Assembly (NCBI GenBank): GCA_036873135.1
Contig: JAPTYO010000010.1
Span: 13,054,134 to 13,118,133, forward strand
Direction: 5' to 3'
Length of the DNA: 64,000 nucleotides
From: Clarkia xantiana subsp. parviflora
Lineage: Eukaryota > Streptophyta > Magnoliopsida > Myrtales > Onagraceae
Shown: piece by piece, positions 21,576 to 35,724 of the stretch
How the letters are laid out: every line of letters starts with the position of its first letter
Position numbering within the stretch: the first letter of the stretch is position 1
Translations under genes and position numbers: made by a program
The notes under the pieces: generated by a model
Seen by the model: the letters and a program-made list of their open reading frames with translations, nothing else
Told to the model about the DNA's origin: nothing
Database searches by the model: none

Positions 21576-21849
21576 GTGGTGGCTTCAAGGGCATTTTGGT
21601 CTTTTCACTCCATGCATGTGATAGGCACACTTGATAGAAGGGCATTTTCGGAATTTTATTTAATTTCCGGTCACATGCCAAGCATGTGACCAACTTCCGT
21701 TAGTTTTAACGGAAAAAACTAACGGAGACCACTGTTATCAACAAAACATAAATTTCAGACCTTTGTTATTAACTTTTTAAATTTCAGACCTCTCCCGTTA
21801 ACATGGGTGATAGTTCAGACCTTTCATAGGTTCTTAACCCATGTTTTTA

Positions 21850-23090
21850 AGTCAAATTCCGTCGTAAAAAATTGCAGCTCTATATTTTTTAGGTCGTTTT
21901 TGCAATTTGTTAATTTTGTTAAAACCTATTTACTAAATTTGAATTTGTTATCTTTTACCCATTTATACATAAAAAAAATTATCACAATTTGAGTAAAGTC
22001 TAAACTATTAATCTTCTACTAACCCACTAGATAATTAAAAATTAATTCTAGATATATGAAGGAGGTTTGTTGAGTGGGGGCTCAGTTGTATTGTATCATG
22101 TTAATGGTGTGAGAACCCAGCAAAAAAAAATGTTAATGGTGTGAGAATGAAAGACAGACAGCCACAGGAGGTGGGGAGAGAAGGGCATAAATGCGCAGAC
22201 AAGGCAAAGCATATACTGACAGCTAGATAACATGTGCTATTGTTTTCCCAACTTCAAGCTCTGTTTGGTTGGTAATGTAATGCAGCGGCGTTTTTTCTTA
22301 TTGAATCCTTTCATTTCAGGTCCACAATGGATCATCTTATTTACTGATTATAGACTCTTAATATATATTATTATATATGTAGATCATAAATAGTTTCGTT
22401 TTAAGAGCGTCCATAGTGATTTTATTTAAATTTGTCATTTCAACTAAAAATTACCAAATTCAAATTTTAACGCCCACTAAGGAACACACAACACCTTTTT
22501 ATTTTATATATGGCTATTTCATTTTCATCCACTACTACTCTAATCTATCAATGGTTTTGCAAGTGGAGCCACGATGTGAAGTGTTTGTTTGTACCCACCC
22601 AATAACAATAACTATATAGCAAAACTGCCCCCCATTGATTAATAATTTTGTACGTAAATATATATAACTTTTAGTACAAAATGTTTTATTTTATACAAAA
22701 TGTTTAAACTTTGTTGACTTTAGATCCATCTGTTAACTGGTCAATAATTTTAGTCGTTAAGTCACGTAACACTCTTTAAACTTGCGATTATATTCAATTT
22801 AATCCCTCAAATACATTCCTAACTTTTATTTTATTTAATTTAGATACAAAGAACCCAAATCGAACCACTAGGCTCGTTAGACTCCCGCAATCCGCGAGCA
22901 TCAATAGGGGCATCAGTATTGAATTATGAGTAGGGGCATCAATAGGGTACAGACTCCCGCATCCGCGAGCATCACAAAAAAATTGACCCAGAAAATCCGA
23001 AGGGTATGAGACCGATTTTTCATGAGGTAGAGCAAGGCGGGGACTATTGATAAACACTAAACCCTCAATTAGTCGAGCCAGGGAACTCGC
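21850..23090. other. Intergenic DNA with transposon scraps
   Basis: AT-rich. 22650-22860 resembles the arm of the long-TIR elements (ATTCAATTTAATCCCTCAAA phrase). 22880-22980 has a short direct repeat (GACTCCCGC...CCGCGAGCATCA, twice). No gene supported. Confidence 0.45.
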
Positions 23091-23616
23091 CCTGGGCGGA
23101 GCAAAAAACCCGACAAACCAGACTTCCCGAAAAACCCGCCCTAACCCGTCCCGAAATCCCATTCCGAAATTGGGCCCAAGCCCATATGAGAGGGACTTTT
23201 ACTCCCAACTAGGGCTAGGTCTAGGATTTTTTTCAAAAAATACCGAATGTCCCTAGTTATTTACCATAATTCAACAATTTAGAACTTAAATAATCTAAGC
23301 ATACTTAAACTACGTGTGCCTTGATGTATTTGATCGTGAATTCGATGTATGTGTTGATGAATTCGATGTATGTGTTCGTGAATTTGATGAATGCTTGAAC
23401 TTGAATTTGTATTGAGTTGAGAATTAAGGTTTATTTTCATTCTTAGGTGTAAAGTAGAGTTGTCCTTAGCCCGTCCCGAATTTGAAAAGTCCCGACAAAG
23501 TAGGGACTTTCAAATGTTTAACATAAGGCTAGGGACGGTTGTGGAAAATCCCGAAAACTAGGGCTAGGGACATTTTCTTGAAAATTCCCGCCCGTTTGTC
23601 CTGAGCTCACCCCTAG
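23091..23616. mobile_element. Degenerate hAT-like element, inverted relative to the one at 16114
   Basis: The left end CTGGGCGGAGCA and the GAGGGACTTTTACTCCCAAC phrase match the reverse complement of the 16114-16729 element. The right end is CTCACCCCTA. No clear target duplication, so it is old. Confidence 0.5.
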
Positions 23617-24284
23617 CTACGACTCATGCTTGACATGGTTTATCAGACCAGCTTGCAGGCTCACCACGAGTTATTGAGTACTCATAATCAACACTTTTGA
23701 TAGGCCAGATGCCAAATATTAACCCAAAAAAATGTGCAAGGTGCCCAAAAAATGCAACCTCATTAATAACTAGCTATCCCAAAAAAATGTGTAAGGTGCC
23801 CAAGAAATTCAACCACATTAATAACTAGCTAGCTGTAGTTTCTAATGAAAAAGGAAGCATGCACATCTATTTCTAACCTCTTCTTTATAAGGTCAAACAG
23901 TTGGTTGAGAAACATCCAAAGTAGATAACTTAACCAACAAGGAAAGACATCGCAATCCAACCTAACTTCATTAACACCATTTAATCCGTCGGCAAACAAC
24001 AAGAGGGGCATAAATAGCTTACCACCCCAACTATACCAACTGTAAATAGACTCTATTATCAAACCCGAATTAAATCCCTATCAAACAATGCAACTGGCAA
24101 ACTATTGGGCACCATAAATTACCAAAACTTTGGATTGAACAAGTATTGTCAGGAAAAAGCAAAGATTCTTCCATGGCTAGTTTGACAAAAACCGGAAAAC
24201 AAACATAGAGTGTCATATTCCGAATCCAAAATGCATACTACATAAACTAACATACCAAAGACTGAGTAGAACCTGCGCCTAAGT
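23617..24284. other. Intergenic, includes RPL32 3' region
   Basis: A 35-bp phrase (AAAAAATGTG, AAGGTGCCCAA, CATTAATAACTAGCT) is repeated near 23725 and 23785. The stretch 24060-24284 is downstream of the minus-strand RPL32 stop and probably its 3' untranslated region. Confidence 0.45.
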
Positions 24285-26341
<2,057 letters not shown>

Positions 26342-26614
26342 TGCTTCTGCAACACAGAAATCAGCATTCTAAGCTCAATATCACTGAATTCAAATCCATT
26401 TGAGCAAGATCATTAGCTCAGGAAATCTAAGTGGATAATCAGCTACTCTTCCTTTGATACACATTTCGATTCCAGCAAAACAATACTAAGATCCATCCTT
26501 AACGATCGAACAAGAACAGCAAAATGAAGATGGAGATAGAGATAGAAGGGATACCTGATCTGCTTGCTAAACCTTGGCTGTGAAAAGCTTCTGAGAGATT
26601 GCAGAGGCGACGGC

Positions 26615-26622
26615 TAGGGTTT
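26615..26622 (-). promoter_or_regulatory. Telo-box (AAACCCTA) of RPL32
   Basis: On the minus strand AAACCCTAGCCG lies near the presumed transcription start. Telo-boxes are characteristic of plant ribosomal-protein promoters and 5' untranslated regions. Confidence 0.8.
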
Positions 26623-26663
26623 CTACTCTGTTGTGTTTATAATAAGGTTATAGGTGGTTCAGC

Positions 26664-26669
26664 TGGGCT
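26664..26669 (+). promoter_or_regulatory. Site II element (TGGGCT) of RPL32
   Basis: TGGGCT lies about 45 bases upstream of the telo-box. Plant ribosomal-protein genes often pair site II motifs (bound by TCP factors) with a telo-box. Confidence 0.6.
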
Positions 26670-26679
26670 TTCTGTTAAA

Positions 26680-27667
26680 CTAAATTGGAGCCTGGTTCTT
26701 ATGGTCCATTTATAAGCCCGTTATAAATTAAATAATGTCATATGTATGTACTATATATGTAGAGACTAGCAATTTTAAGTTTAAAATTAATATTAGGACC
26801 TCGAACTTCAAATGTGTATTATTGTGTTACGTATACAATCAACGATTCTGAACTTTAAATTGTAAAAGATTAATCTATGTTATTAAATAACATTATATAA
26901 TTTCATCGTCTAAAAGTGTATTTGCTTATTTTGACATATCTTATTGTTAATTGGTTTATTATAATTGTGTTTGTAAGTTAAAAATATATAATATTATATA
27001 TAATCCGAATATTTTATATTTTTACCGTCAAATGAAAAAAATCTGTTTGTAAATTAAAATATAGAAACATTTATGGCTATAAACGGTTATGTTGACTTAT
27101 AAGCACATAATATAATACTAGTATATGATGTTATAGGTCAATATATATTTACATATTATAGCTTTGGGTTTTTGGATTAAAAAAAAACAGTATAGATTTT
27201 TTATTTTTTTTCACACGGTGTGCGTTTTGACGGGGTCTTATCAGAAGAATAATATTTATAAAATACTTACTCTATAAATAAAACAATTTATACTTGCATC
27301 AAAATGAGTAAAGTAGTGATAATGTATATTTTTCCATTTACAATGCTCTGAATTTGAACCCGATACAAAATGAAGATACTACACTATATAAAATATTATA
27401 TAGTTAGTTAGTAGAGGAAGTTACTCTTGGCAGTTTGCATGTCCTTGTTCGTACACAAGTGTTGCACTTCTTCATTGAATAATTAATAAATTAAGATGCA
27501 TGCATGACTAACTGAACCATTTCATTTAATTTAATAACAACCCAGAAATATGTTCACACTGCTATATATACATATATAATCATTATTATATCGACCCAGA
27601 AAAAATCGTCTCCTTCACCGTCACTTCTTCTTCTCCGATCATCATCTTCATATAGCTTTCCCAGATC
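26680..27667. other. Shared intergenic region between divergent RPL32 and NPF genes
   Basis: AT-rich, with no repeats of note. It must hold both promoters, RPL32 leftward and the transporter rightward. The final 70 bases before 27668 are CT-rich (TCTCCTTCACCGTCACTTC), like a 5' untranslated region. Confidence 0.5.
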
Positions 27668-30600
27668 ATGGTTTGAAACCCTAAATTTTTCTTCTGCATG
27701 CAGTTAACTCACTGTCCTGTTTCTAAAAATGTTTTTTTTTGTGTTTTTTAAGGATACCGAGAGGAGCATCATTATTGTTGAAGAAGCTGTAGAGCATGTG
27801 GATTGGCGTGGAAGAAAGGCAAGCTCCAAGAAACATGGTGGCGCTAGAGCTGCTGCTCTCGTTTGCGGTAACTTGTTCTCCAAGTAAAATAATTATCATC
27901 CTACATATATTCGGTATCATATCTAAGAATTTTCGTTGTGGCTCGATTCATATAATTAGGAAGCTCGGTCATAATCTGAGCTAGTCGAAGCTTGTCGCAT
28001 AGTTTAGAAACCGTGTTATGCACCGATCCGGTCAAACCGCTTAGCTCACCCTAACCAATCAGAACCTAAATCGATCATAGCTCAACTGGTTGAGTAAGGG
28101 GGTTCATCCTGACCAAAAACGGGACGGAACGGTGTCAGGTAGGGTTGGGCATGAAACCTAGAAAAACGAGTCGGTTTAGAACCGGTTCTAGATAGGTTCA
28201 AAACTGGTTTGTTTTTTAAAAAAAAAACAGTTCCGGTTCGGTTTGGTTCTTTGTAGGTCTGAATCGTTTTTTTAATGAAGTTTGTACTAAAAAAAATAAT
28301 AACGATTCTGATCTAGCGTAGTAACGATTCTGTTACTTTCGGTTTTTGTATTGGTTTACTCTTTGCAGACTTGGTCTATTTGGAACCGCTCTGATATGGA
28401 CCGGTTCCAAACAATCCGGTTTTAGATCATTTCCAAATTTGGTCGGACCGGTTTACGTGTCCAACCTAGGCTCAAACGGTTGATATAGTATAAAAGTGTG
28501 CTGAATGTCTTCACCCACAAGTTCGGACTTATGAGACAGTTGGTTAAGACACACGTCTGTCTTATTATTAACCTATGATTTTGTTTTGTTTTTTTTTAAA
28601 GTGGTGGAGGTGTTGGAGAACATGGTGTTTCTATCGAACGCGATAAACTTTGTGTCGTATTTCCAGCACACGATGCACTACCGGACCGCCGTGGCAGCCA
28701 ACATGGTGACCAACTTCATGGGAACGGCCTTCTTGTTCACCTTGTTCGGAGGCTTTATCAGTGACTCCTTTCTCACCCGCTTTAAAACTTTCATATTTTT
28801 CTGCGCTTTTGAACTTCTGGTAACTTTTATTTACTATCTATACTTTTTTAACACATCTTGAAAATATAAAAAAATCCATATTTTCATTTTTTTTAAATAC
28901 CCAAAACCAATTGTAGTGTACGGGCAAGTGGTCTAATAGTTAATAGCACTTATTCTCATGTGGCTTAGATTCGAAACTCTTTAAAGAGTTACCTCACGGT
29001 GACTTAATTAAAATATAAGGTCTCGTAAGATTTACATACTGCGTCAGACATAAGATAAGAAGAATATAATTGTCTTTAGTAAGTCAATCTCTTGACTATA
29101 CTAGGTTGTTTGTGGAGCTACATTAACATAATATATAGTACATGCGTTGGTTGTTCACTAAATCTGGTCGGCTCTTCCTAGACCGTAATCATAATAGCTC
29201 GAACATTATGTAATGGAAAAATAATTAGTCTTTACTGTCACTATTGGTGCATAAAATTCATTTTCGAGAAACTAATATGTTAAAATAACTTAATGCATAT
29301 TTTTTTAAAAAACAATTATTATAATACTGAACATATTTTATAAATATATAATATCATATGTCTTTTGAAAATATTTACTTTTATTTTTATAGGAAAAAAA
29401 CATTCTTACACTTTTTTAATATGCAATATAGTAAATAAGTATTTAAATATTATATTATTAACTACATGAATTTTTCTGCTACGTTTTAAAACTCAAAAGC
29501 TATATATAATCTCAGGGCTTGCTCATGCTAACCATACAATCGCACCACCCGCACCTCCAACCGCCAAAAACCCGAACCCCGGCCGGCTACGAGTCAGTCA
29601 TCCTCTTCACGGGGCTCTACGCGATGGCGATCGGAGTGGGCGGGATCAAGGCGGCTCTACCCGCCCACGGGGCGGACCAGTTCGACCCGAACAACCAACG
29701 GGCCGTATCGTCTTTCTTTAACTGGTTCTTCTTCTCGCTCTGCACCGGCGGAATCGTCACCGCGACGGTGATGGTGTGGGTGGAGGAGAACCTGGGTTGG
29801 AACTGGAGCTTCAGTATTGCGCTTTTCTCATTGTGCTTGGCTCTTGCTATCTTCGTTGGAGGCTACCGTGTTTATCGATACAAGCTTCCTGGTGGAAGCC
29901 CTCTTTCCAGGATTTTTAAGGTAATTTCGAGCTCGAGTTGGGATGTTTGGTATGTAGAGTCAAGTTCGAGATTGATAATGCTCGCCTTGAGATACTGGCG
30001 AATCTAAACGAGTTACGAGTTTGAGTTTATAAGTCGAGTCGAGTTGAGTTTGATTATTATTGTTTTTTTTTGTTTAATTAATAAGTCAATCGAGTGTTTT
30101 TGTCGGGTCGAGTCGATTTCAATTTTTTTAGTTATGAGAAATATTAATTTATTGTTATATATAATTGACTAACGAGTCGAGCTCGATTCTGTTGAGCTTG
30201 GATTCCAATCGAGTTCGAACTTAAATTCGAGCTTGGCAAAATAGTAATCGAGTTGAATCGAATTTGATAGATACTCGACTCGGCTCATTTACACCCTAGT
30301 GTAGCTAGCTAATATAAATAATTTCCATGAAGTGAAACCTGCTTTTTGGTGAGTGTAGTTTTATGATGAGTGACATTTTAAGAAATTCTCATCTTGTACC
30401 TCTCTTTTTTAATTATGAAATATACCTGGAAAATTTTATTTTAGTACTTTAATTGCCGTTAATTAACTTTTTAGTACCTCAATTTTTGTTCTGATTATTA
30501 GAAATCGCAACTATTCGAATTGTTGTTATTTAATGACACATGACTCTATTCACCTAGTTAGGAGATTTTCATAGGCCCGAACTCGTGCTAGACATGAACA

Positions 30601-31952
30601 CCTAGTATGGGAGACCATGTCTAGAGCTCACCTTAAGCGATAAAAACTCTTGACTCAATTTGTTGATCTAAATATATCGCCTTGACCCGAACTTTTATTA
30701 GATATGGTCTTCAAAACTAGGTGATCATGTCTAGTACAAAATCATACTAATTCGAACTGATCTTAATTAGATGAATTGAGTCACACATTATTAAATAATT
30801 ACATTTATGATGGAAAAAAAAAAAGCTGAGGTACAAAAATCAATGTGGGTAGTTGATGAAAGAAAAATATAATATAATATTCATATATATATATATATAG
30901 TATATGTAAGTAAGTCTTAATTACCACACGAACTTATGACATTTTTTTTTTTTTACATAATGAAGGTACTCGCATCAGCATACCGGAACCGGAAAGCTTC
31001 TCCGTCGACGGTGACCGGTAACAATGCCTCGAGTGTTGAAGTCCACACTCTTCGATCCGATCGAAGGTCCATGGACAAGTTCAAGTAAGTTATTATCAAA
31101 TACTTCATGCTTTTTTTTAATCAACACAACCACATGAAACCTTAATTTATGTGCTAGCTAGTTAATTACGTGATCACTTATATTACAAATCTGCATGAAA
31201 ATCCATGTAGGTTTTTAAACAAAGCCCTACTAGACGACGCGGTGACCGAAACCGAAGTCGAGGAGACCCGAACATTCATCGGCCTCCTCCCGATCTTCGG
31301 CAGCACCATCATGATGAATTGCTGCCTCGCCCAGCTCCAGACTTTCACGGTCCAACAAGGCTTCATCATGAACCTAACCATCCACCGGTTCAACATCCCC
31401 ACCCAGTCCCTAACCGTCATCCCCCTAGCCATCATGCTAGCCTCCATCCCTCTCTACGAGCACCTCGGCTCCACCCGACTCACCGTCTTCCGGCCCATCA
31501 AACGAATCGGGCTCGGTCTCGCCCTGGCCTCAGGGTCCATGGCGGTAGCCGGTCTAGTCGAGGCAAAGAGACGCGGGGCCGCAACCGACACCCACCACCC
31601 GACAACACTGTCCGTCTTCTGGCTGACGTGGCAGTACCTGTTGCTCGGAATCTCCGATGTTCTGACACTTGGCGGAATGTTGGAGTTCTTCTACTCGGAG
31701 GCGCCCGACGGGATGAGGAGCATGAGTACGGCGTTGTCGTGGTGCTCGACGTCAATGGGGTATTTTCTTAGCTCGGTGCTTGTTTCGGTGGCAAACGGGG
31801 TGAGTCGTCGGGTTAGTGTCGGTGGCGGCCGTAAAGAGTGGCTTGGCGGGAACGATTTGAATCATGCTCGACTCGATCTTTACTATGCACTACTATGTGT
31901 GCTCAACTTCCTTAACGTCCTGAATTACATTTACTGGGCTAAGAGGTACTAA
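27668..31952 (+). CDS. NRT1/PTR family transporter, NPF4 type
   Basis: Six coding exons (27668-27670, 27753-27867, 28602-28819, 29516-29920, 30966-31084, 31211-31952) encode 533 residues. NPF proteins are 12-helix proton-coupled plasma-membrane carriers for nitrate, peptides or hormones; several NPF4 members move abscisic acid or gibberellin. Diagnostic stretches are VDWRGRKASSKKHGGARAA, TNFMGTAFLFTLFGGFISDS, AIGVGGIKAALPAHGADQFD, SSFFNWFFFSLCTGG, NCCLAQLQTFTVQQG and GMLEFFYSEAPDGMRSMSTA. The TM1 motif is EVLEN (42-46), lacking the usual basic residue of ExxE(K/R). The first exon ends directly after the ATG. Introns 2 and 4 hold transposon copies. The NPF4.1/4.2 assignment rests on sequence flavour plus gene order. 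Substrate is unknown. Confidence 0.9.
27671..27752 (+). other. NPF intron 1, directly after the start codon
   Basis: GT follows ATG immediately and AG precedes GATACCGAG. Splicing yields MDTERSIIIVEEAVEHVDW, the expected N-terminus; without it the ATG would be followed by GTT TGA. Confidence 0.75.
28140..28468. mobile_element. hAT-like MITE in NPF intron 2
   Basis: Ends TAGGGTTGGGCATGAAACC and GTTTACGTGTCCAACCTA are roughly inverted, and GGTTC/ACCGG words fill the interior, as in the 44844 and 42437 elements. The 8-bp flanks do not match, so the copy is old or misbounded. Confidence 0.6.
29925..30299. mobile_element. TCGAG-rich hAT-like MITE in NPF intron 4
   Basis: Repeated GAGTCGAG/GAGTTTGA words, ending in CTCATTTACACCCTA. 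It belongs to the same family as 42667-43123, 36614-36932 and 62895-63357. The left border is unclear. Confidence 0.5.
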
Positions 31953-32847
31953 GTAATTATAAACAAATGTTGAAGGTGTATATATATGTAATATTATATA
32001 TATTAATGTATCCAACAAACTCTGTCTTGTTAAACTAATTGGGCATGTAATTTCACCGTATAATATGCTTCATCTTTTAGTTAAATATTTCAAATTCTTT
32101 CGAGTTTTGAAAACTAAAAAATATGCATATCATTGCTTTTCTCCTTAAAAATTAATTTGAATGAGCTAGTTTAGATTATTATAGGCGTGGAATAATAATA
32201 CTACAGGTGCTGCCATATAATTTACACGCAGCTAACTGTTAGGAGATTCACTCAACACTTAGAGACGACGATTATGACAAAATAAAAAATAAAAGAATAG
32301 ATTTTTACGCAGTTTGGTTAACTGCGGTTAACGCTTTTATTGATTGCTAAGTCTATTTTTTTCTATAAACTGTATTGCTATATAAGCTATGAAAAAGTAA
32401 TAAATTACATTCCTAAAAGCATACTAATAATCTATTTTTTAAAAAATATTTTGAATATTTATTCTTCCGCAAAAAAAAAAAAAGGTTTGTAATAGCGATT
32501 TTAAACTCATGTCACTACGTAATGTTCGAACTATTATACAGTCGGGAGTTTTTTCCGACCATATTTACTAAACAAACAACACATGCAGTGACTTTGTAGC
32601 CCCACTAATAGCCTAGTATAGTTAATAGGTCGGTCATTAAATCCACTTTTACTTGCTTTCTCTTGTGTTTGACGAAGTATGTAACTCCGACAATGCATAA
32701 TATTTTTAATTAGGTCACCACATGGTGACTCCACAAGAATTTATGAAATTGGAATTTCTAAATAAATCACATAAAAATAAGCACTATTAAGTATTAACCA
32801 CTAAATCAATACTAATCTAATAACGTAATTAAGGTGTTTTATTTCGA
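31953..32847. other. Intergenic, NPF 3' flank
   Basis: AT-rich. A short A-run occurs near 32470. No gene or clear repeat seen. Confidence 0.5.
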
Positions 32848-32924
32848 GAAATTTACTAAACTAAGCATATTATAGTATAAAAATACAAGATTGAGCAAGT
32901 AAAGTTTGAAATTTTGAATTTAGG

Positions 32925-33148
32925 CAAATCCTCGTTTCCCAGTCGAGGATTTGACCAAAATATTGGTCAAATCCTCGTCTCCCATCTGAGGATTTGACCA
33001 AAGCTTTTGGTCAAATCCTTGACTCCCATCCGAGGATTTGACCAAAATATTGGTCAAATCCTCGTCTCCCATCCGAGGATTTGACCAAAGCTTTTGGTCA
33101 AATACTCGACTCCCATCCGAGGATTTGACCGTAGCTTTGGTCAAATCT
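32925..33148. repeat. GAGGATTTGACCAAAGCTTTTGGTCAAATCCTC palindrome array, left arm
   Basis: About five palindromic units of 35-40 bp. The mirror array is at 33595-33778. Confidence 0.9.
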
Positions 33149-33594
33149 TAAAAAAAAAAAAATTAATAAAATACCTGAAATTAAAAAAAAGTTCCAACAT
33201 TACAAAAAAAAAAAAAAAATCATTACAACATTTAAATACTACACACAAATTCATAAGTTCCATAAATCTTGTTCGTTCAAATACAAAACACGTTATCAAA
33301 TACTACATAGTCAATGTCTCCATAGTTGCCCACATTGCCTATCCCGGATGAAATGTGAGAGGACGTAGAGGTGGGAGAGCGGCCATTCGGGATAGGCAAG
33401 GTGGGCAACCATGGAGACATTGACTATGTAGTATTTGACGACGTTTTTTTTGTATTTGAACGAACAAGATTTATGGAACTTATGGATTTGGAACTTATGA
33501 ATTTGTGTGTAGTATTTAAATGTTGTAATGATTTTTTTTTTGTAATTTTGGAACCTTTTTTTTTTTATTTATGGTATTTTATTAAAAAAAAATC

Positions 33595-33778
33595 TAGGAT
33601 TTGACCAAAGCTACGGTCAAATCCTCAACTGGGAGTCGAGGATTTGACCAAAAGCTTTGGTCAAATCCTCGGCTGGGAGACGAGGATTTGACCAAACGCT
33701 TTGGTCAAATCCTCGTCTCCCAACCGAGGATTTGACCAAAGCTTTTGGTCAAATCCTCAACTGGGAGATGAGGATTTG
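33595..33778. repeat. Palindrome array, right arm
   Basis: Four to five units of the same GAGGATTTGACCAAAGC palindrome, forming the other side of the hairpin. Confidence 0.9.
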
Positions 33779-33859
33779 CTTAAAGTTGGAATTTCCAACT
33801 TTACATGCTTATTTTCGTAATTACGATTAAAAACATGCCTACTTAGCAAAACGACTCTT

Positions 33860-35620
33860 TTATTTCTCCTATTGAGCCCATAAATAAATGGATAAAAATA
33901 TATAAACGTACGTTATAATTTGTATCTACCTTTAACTTTAGGTGTATCATTGTAAACTAAAGTCAAAACAATAAAGTTGAGGTAATAAGACAATTTAAGT
34001 AGAGATGGGCTATCGATCACGGGAAACTAGCTACCGTAGGGATTTAGATATATAGCAACTCTAGCTACATGAGTAGCAATAGTTAATTTTGAACACTAAC
34101 TATATGGTTATCAAACAAGTTTGGTTTTTTGGAGAAAAAAATGTTATTTATCATATTGTGTGTTCACCAAAATTTGAACTAACAAATTGTCTACAAATTC
34201 GAAGTATCACATTATCCAAAATAAATCTCTAAATAACAACTTGTCCGAGTGTATAAACATAAGCTAGCAGTTCGTAAATAACCCTAATAAATATTATTCA
34301 TGCATTAATGAATAGTTCTACAACTAATAATACTGATTTAGTAGTTAAAAGTGCATACTTTCTTATAGATTAACTCTGAAATCCTAAATTCGAACTTATC
34401 GAATAACATTACGGTTACCTAATTAAAAATATCAGAACTCACTAACTTCACATTTGTTTTGAAAGCATTGCCCGGAAATAAATAAGCACCTTATTTTAAT
34501 TATTACCATGTTACTAAAAGAAAAAAAATATCAGCTAATTATATGATTTTGGGAAAATGTTGAACTTTATTCCAACAACGTGATTGACTAAAACAGCGTG
34601 GATGAGGTTAGTGGGGAAAGAAACACATGCACTGCATGTTACGACACAACATCATTAATTTCCACTAATTAAGTTTGTTGTTTCCATAATAAACAACCCC
34701 TTTTACGTTAGTATTAGTATATACTATATATATATATAACACAGACACACAGGGTGTAAGTATATATGTCGTATACCGTATTTTCGGTTTAATTTAAAAA
34801 CAGATAAATAAACTCAGTTCCGAAGTGGAACACAGGCAAGTGATTATCCAGTGGTTATGAGTGTTACTTTTATATGTTTTGGTTTCGAAAATGGTGACTT
34901 ATTATTAAAAAATATTATGTTCTGCTTAATTTACATACACGTTAAATATAAAAAAGAGGTTGAACCGGCCAGCCATCAGTTTTCAGTTAGGCCGGTTCAA
35001 TCCGGTTTGAACCTAGTTTGATCGGTTTTAGTGCAATTTTAATAAACTTTAATAAAATCACATAAAATACAACATAGATTCAGATGGTGAGTTTTAAATA
35101 AAACAAATTTCAATAAAATCACTAAAAATACAACGCACATTGTTACGGAGGTCGAACCGATGAACCGGCCGATCTGCTCAATTAAAGTGAGATAATATAT
35201 TCACCTAGCATTATATATAAGAAATACTAAACGCAAACACAATAAGGAATTTATTTCACAAAAATTTTACACGACACAATTAAAGTGAGATAATATATTC
35301 ACCTAGCACTATATATAAGTATTACTGAACGCAAACACTATGGAATTTATTTTCACAAAATTGTAACACGATACGATTATTATATGATAGAACGATATAA
35401 ATATAATCAAATCAAACACTTTCTTTACTTATTTATTTTTTCATATCGTATTCGTGTTAAGCTAAAGTTGCCATTTTTAGATTGATGTAGGTTAAAAAAA
35501 ACAACTAAAATAATCTCTAATTCCAAATATAACAACTTTTTACGTGTCACGACTCGATTGAGCAATCGTTTGCGGAGTGTCCTATATTTCCTCTCCACCC
35601 TACACTACAACCCACGGTCC
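33860..35620. other. Intergenic region
   Basis: AT-rich. An approximately 85-bp direct duplication (ATTAAAGTGAGATAATATATTCACCTAGCA...) occurs at about 35180 and 35278. Two tRNA-like phrases near 34330-34400 and 34840-34890 may be worn SINE pieces. No gene. Confidence 0.5.
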
Positions 35621-35624
35621 TCTC

Positions 35625-35633
35625 TTATATATA
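35625..35633 (+). promoter_or_regulatory. TATA box of the AIR12-like gene
   Basis: TTATATATA lies about 95 bases before the ATG at 35725. Confidence 0.6.
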
Positions 35634-35724
35634 GTATAGCTTTACATTAATTATTTTTTCTTCTTTTTTATCATAGATAGAAGAAAAGCAATATAATCTC
35701 CCATTAATCTCGAGCTCAACAACA

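Larger units (their letters stand above)
20588..21840. mobile_element. Mutator-like long-TIR element filled with palindromic minisatellites
   Basis: The left end GGGTTAAGAACCTATGAAAG is mirrored exactly at the right end as CTTTCATAGGTTCTTAACCC. The 9-bp duplication ATGTTTTTA flanks it (20579-20587 and 21841-21849). Terminal inverted repeats continue for about 110 bp or more with GGTCTGAAATTT words. The interior is GC-rich tandem sequence, itself arranged as an inverted repeat, so long ORFs appear on both strands. They encode repetitive peptides (APIGA, SDRSH) and should not be called genes. No transposase. Confidence 0.93.
32848..33851. mobile_element. Foldback element: about 1-kb hairpin
   Basis: Outer arms of about 80 bp (TTTACTAAACTAAGCAT at left, reverse complement of ATGCCTACTTAGCAAAA at right) enclose tandem GAGGATTTGACCAAA/TTTGGTCAAATCCTC palindromes. 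These in turn enclose a 120-140 bp inverted repeat (33235-33345 against 33385-33525) around a loop of about 40 bases. No transposase frame. The ORFs on each strand are products of the symmetry. Target duplication was not resolved. Confidence 0.8.

Noticed and set aside
20724..21621. Long open frames on both strands (up to 239 codons) with SDRSHRPRL and APIGA repeats
   Set aside because: They are the translation of palindromic minisatellites within a Mutator-like element; the symmetry makes both strands open, and no known domain appears.
28925..28995. tRNA gene-like phrase (GTGGTCTAATAGTTAA ... GATTCGAAACT)
   Set aside because: Partial box A and box B words only, no cloverleaf that I could complete; at most a worn SINE head. 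The same applies near 28528, 34330, 34840 and 51060.
31319..31771. 150-codon overlapping frame in NPF exon 6
   Set aside because: Proline/histidine-rich out-of-frame translation of a GC-rich exon; the NPF frame is clearly correct.
33371..33604. 77-codon frame MGERPFGIGKVGNHG
   Set aside because: Lies across the loop and inner arm of the foldback hairpin; no homologous domain recognised.
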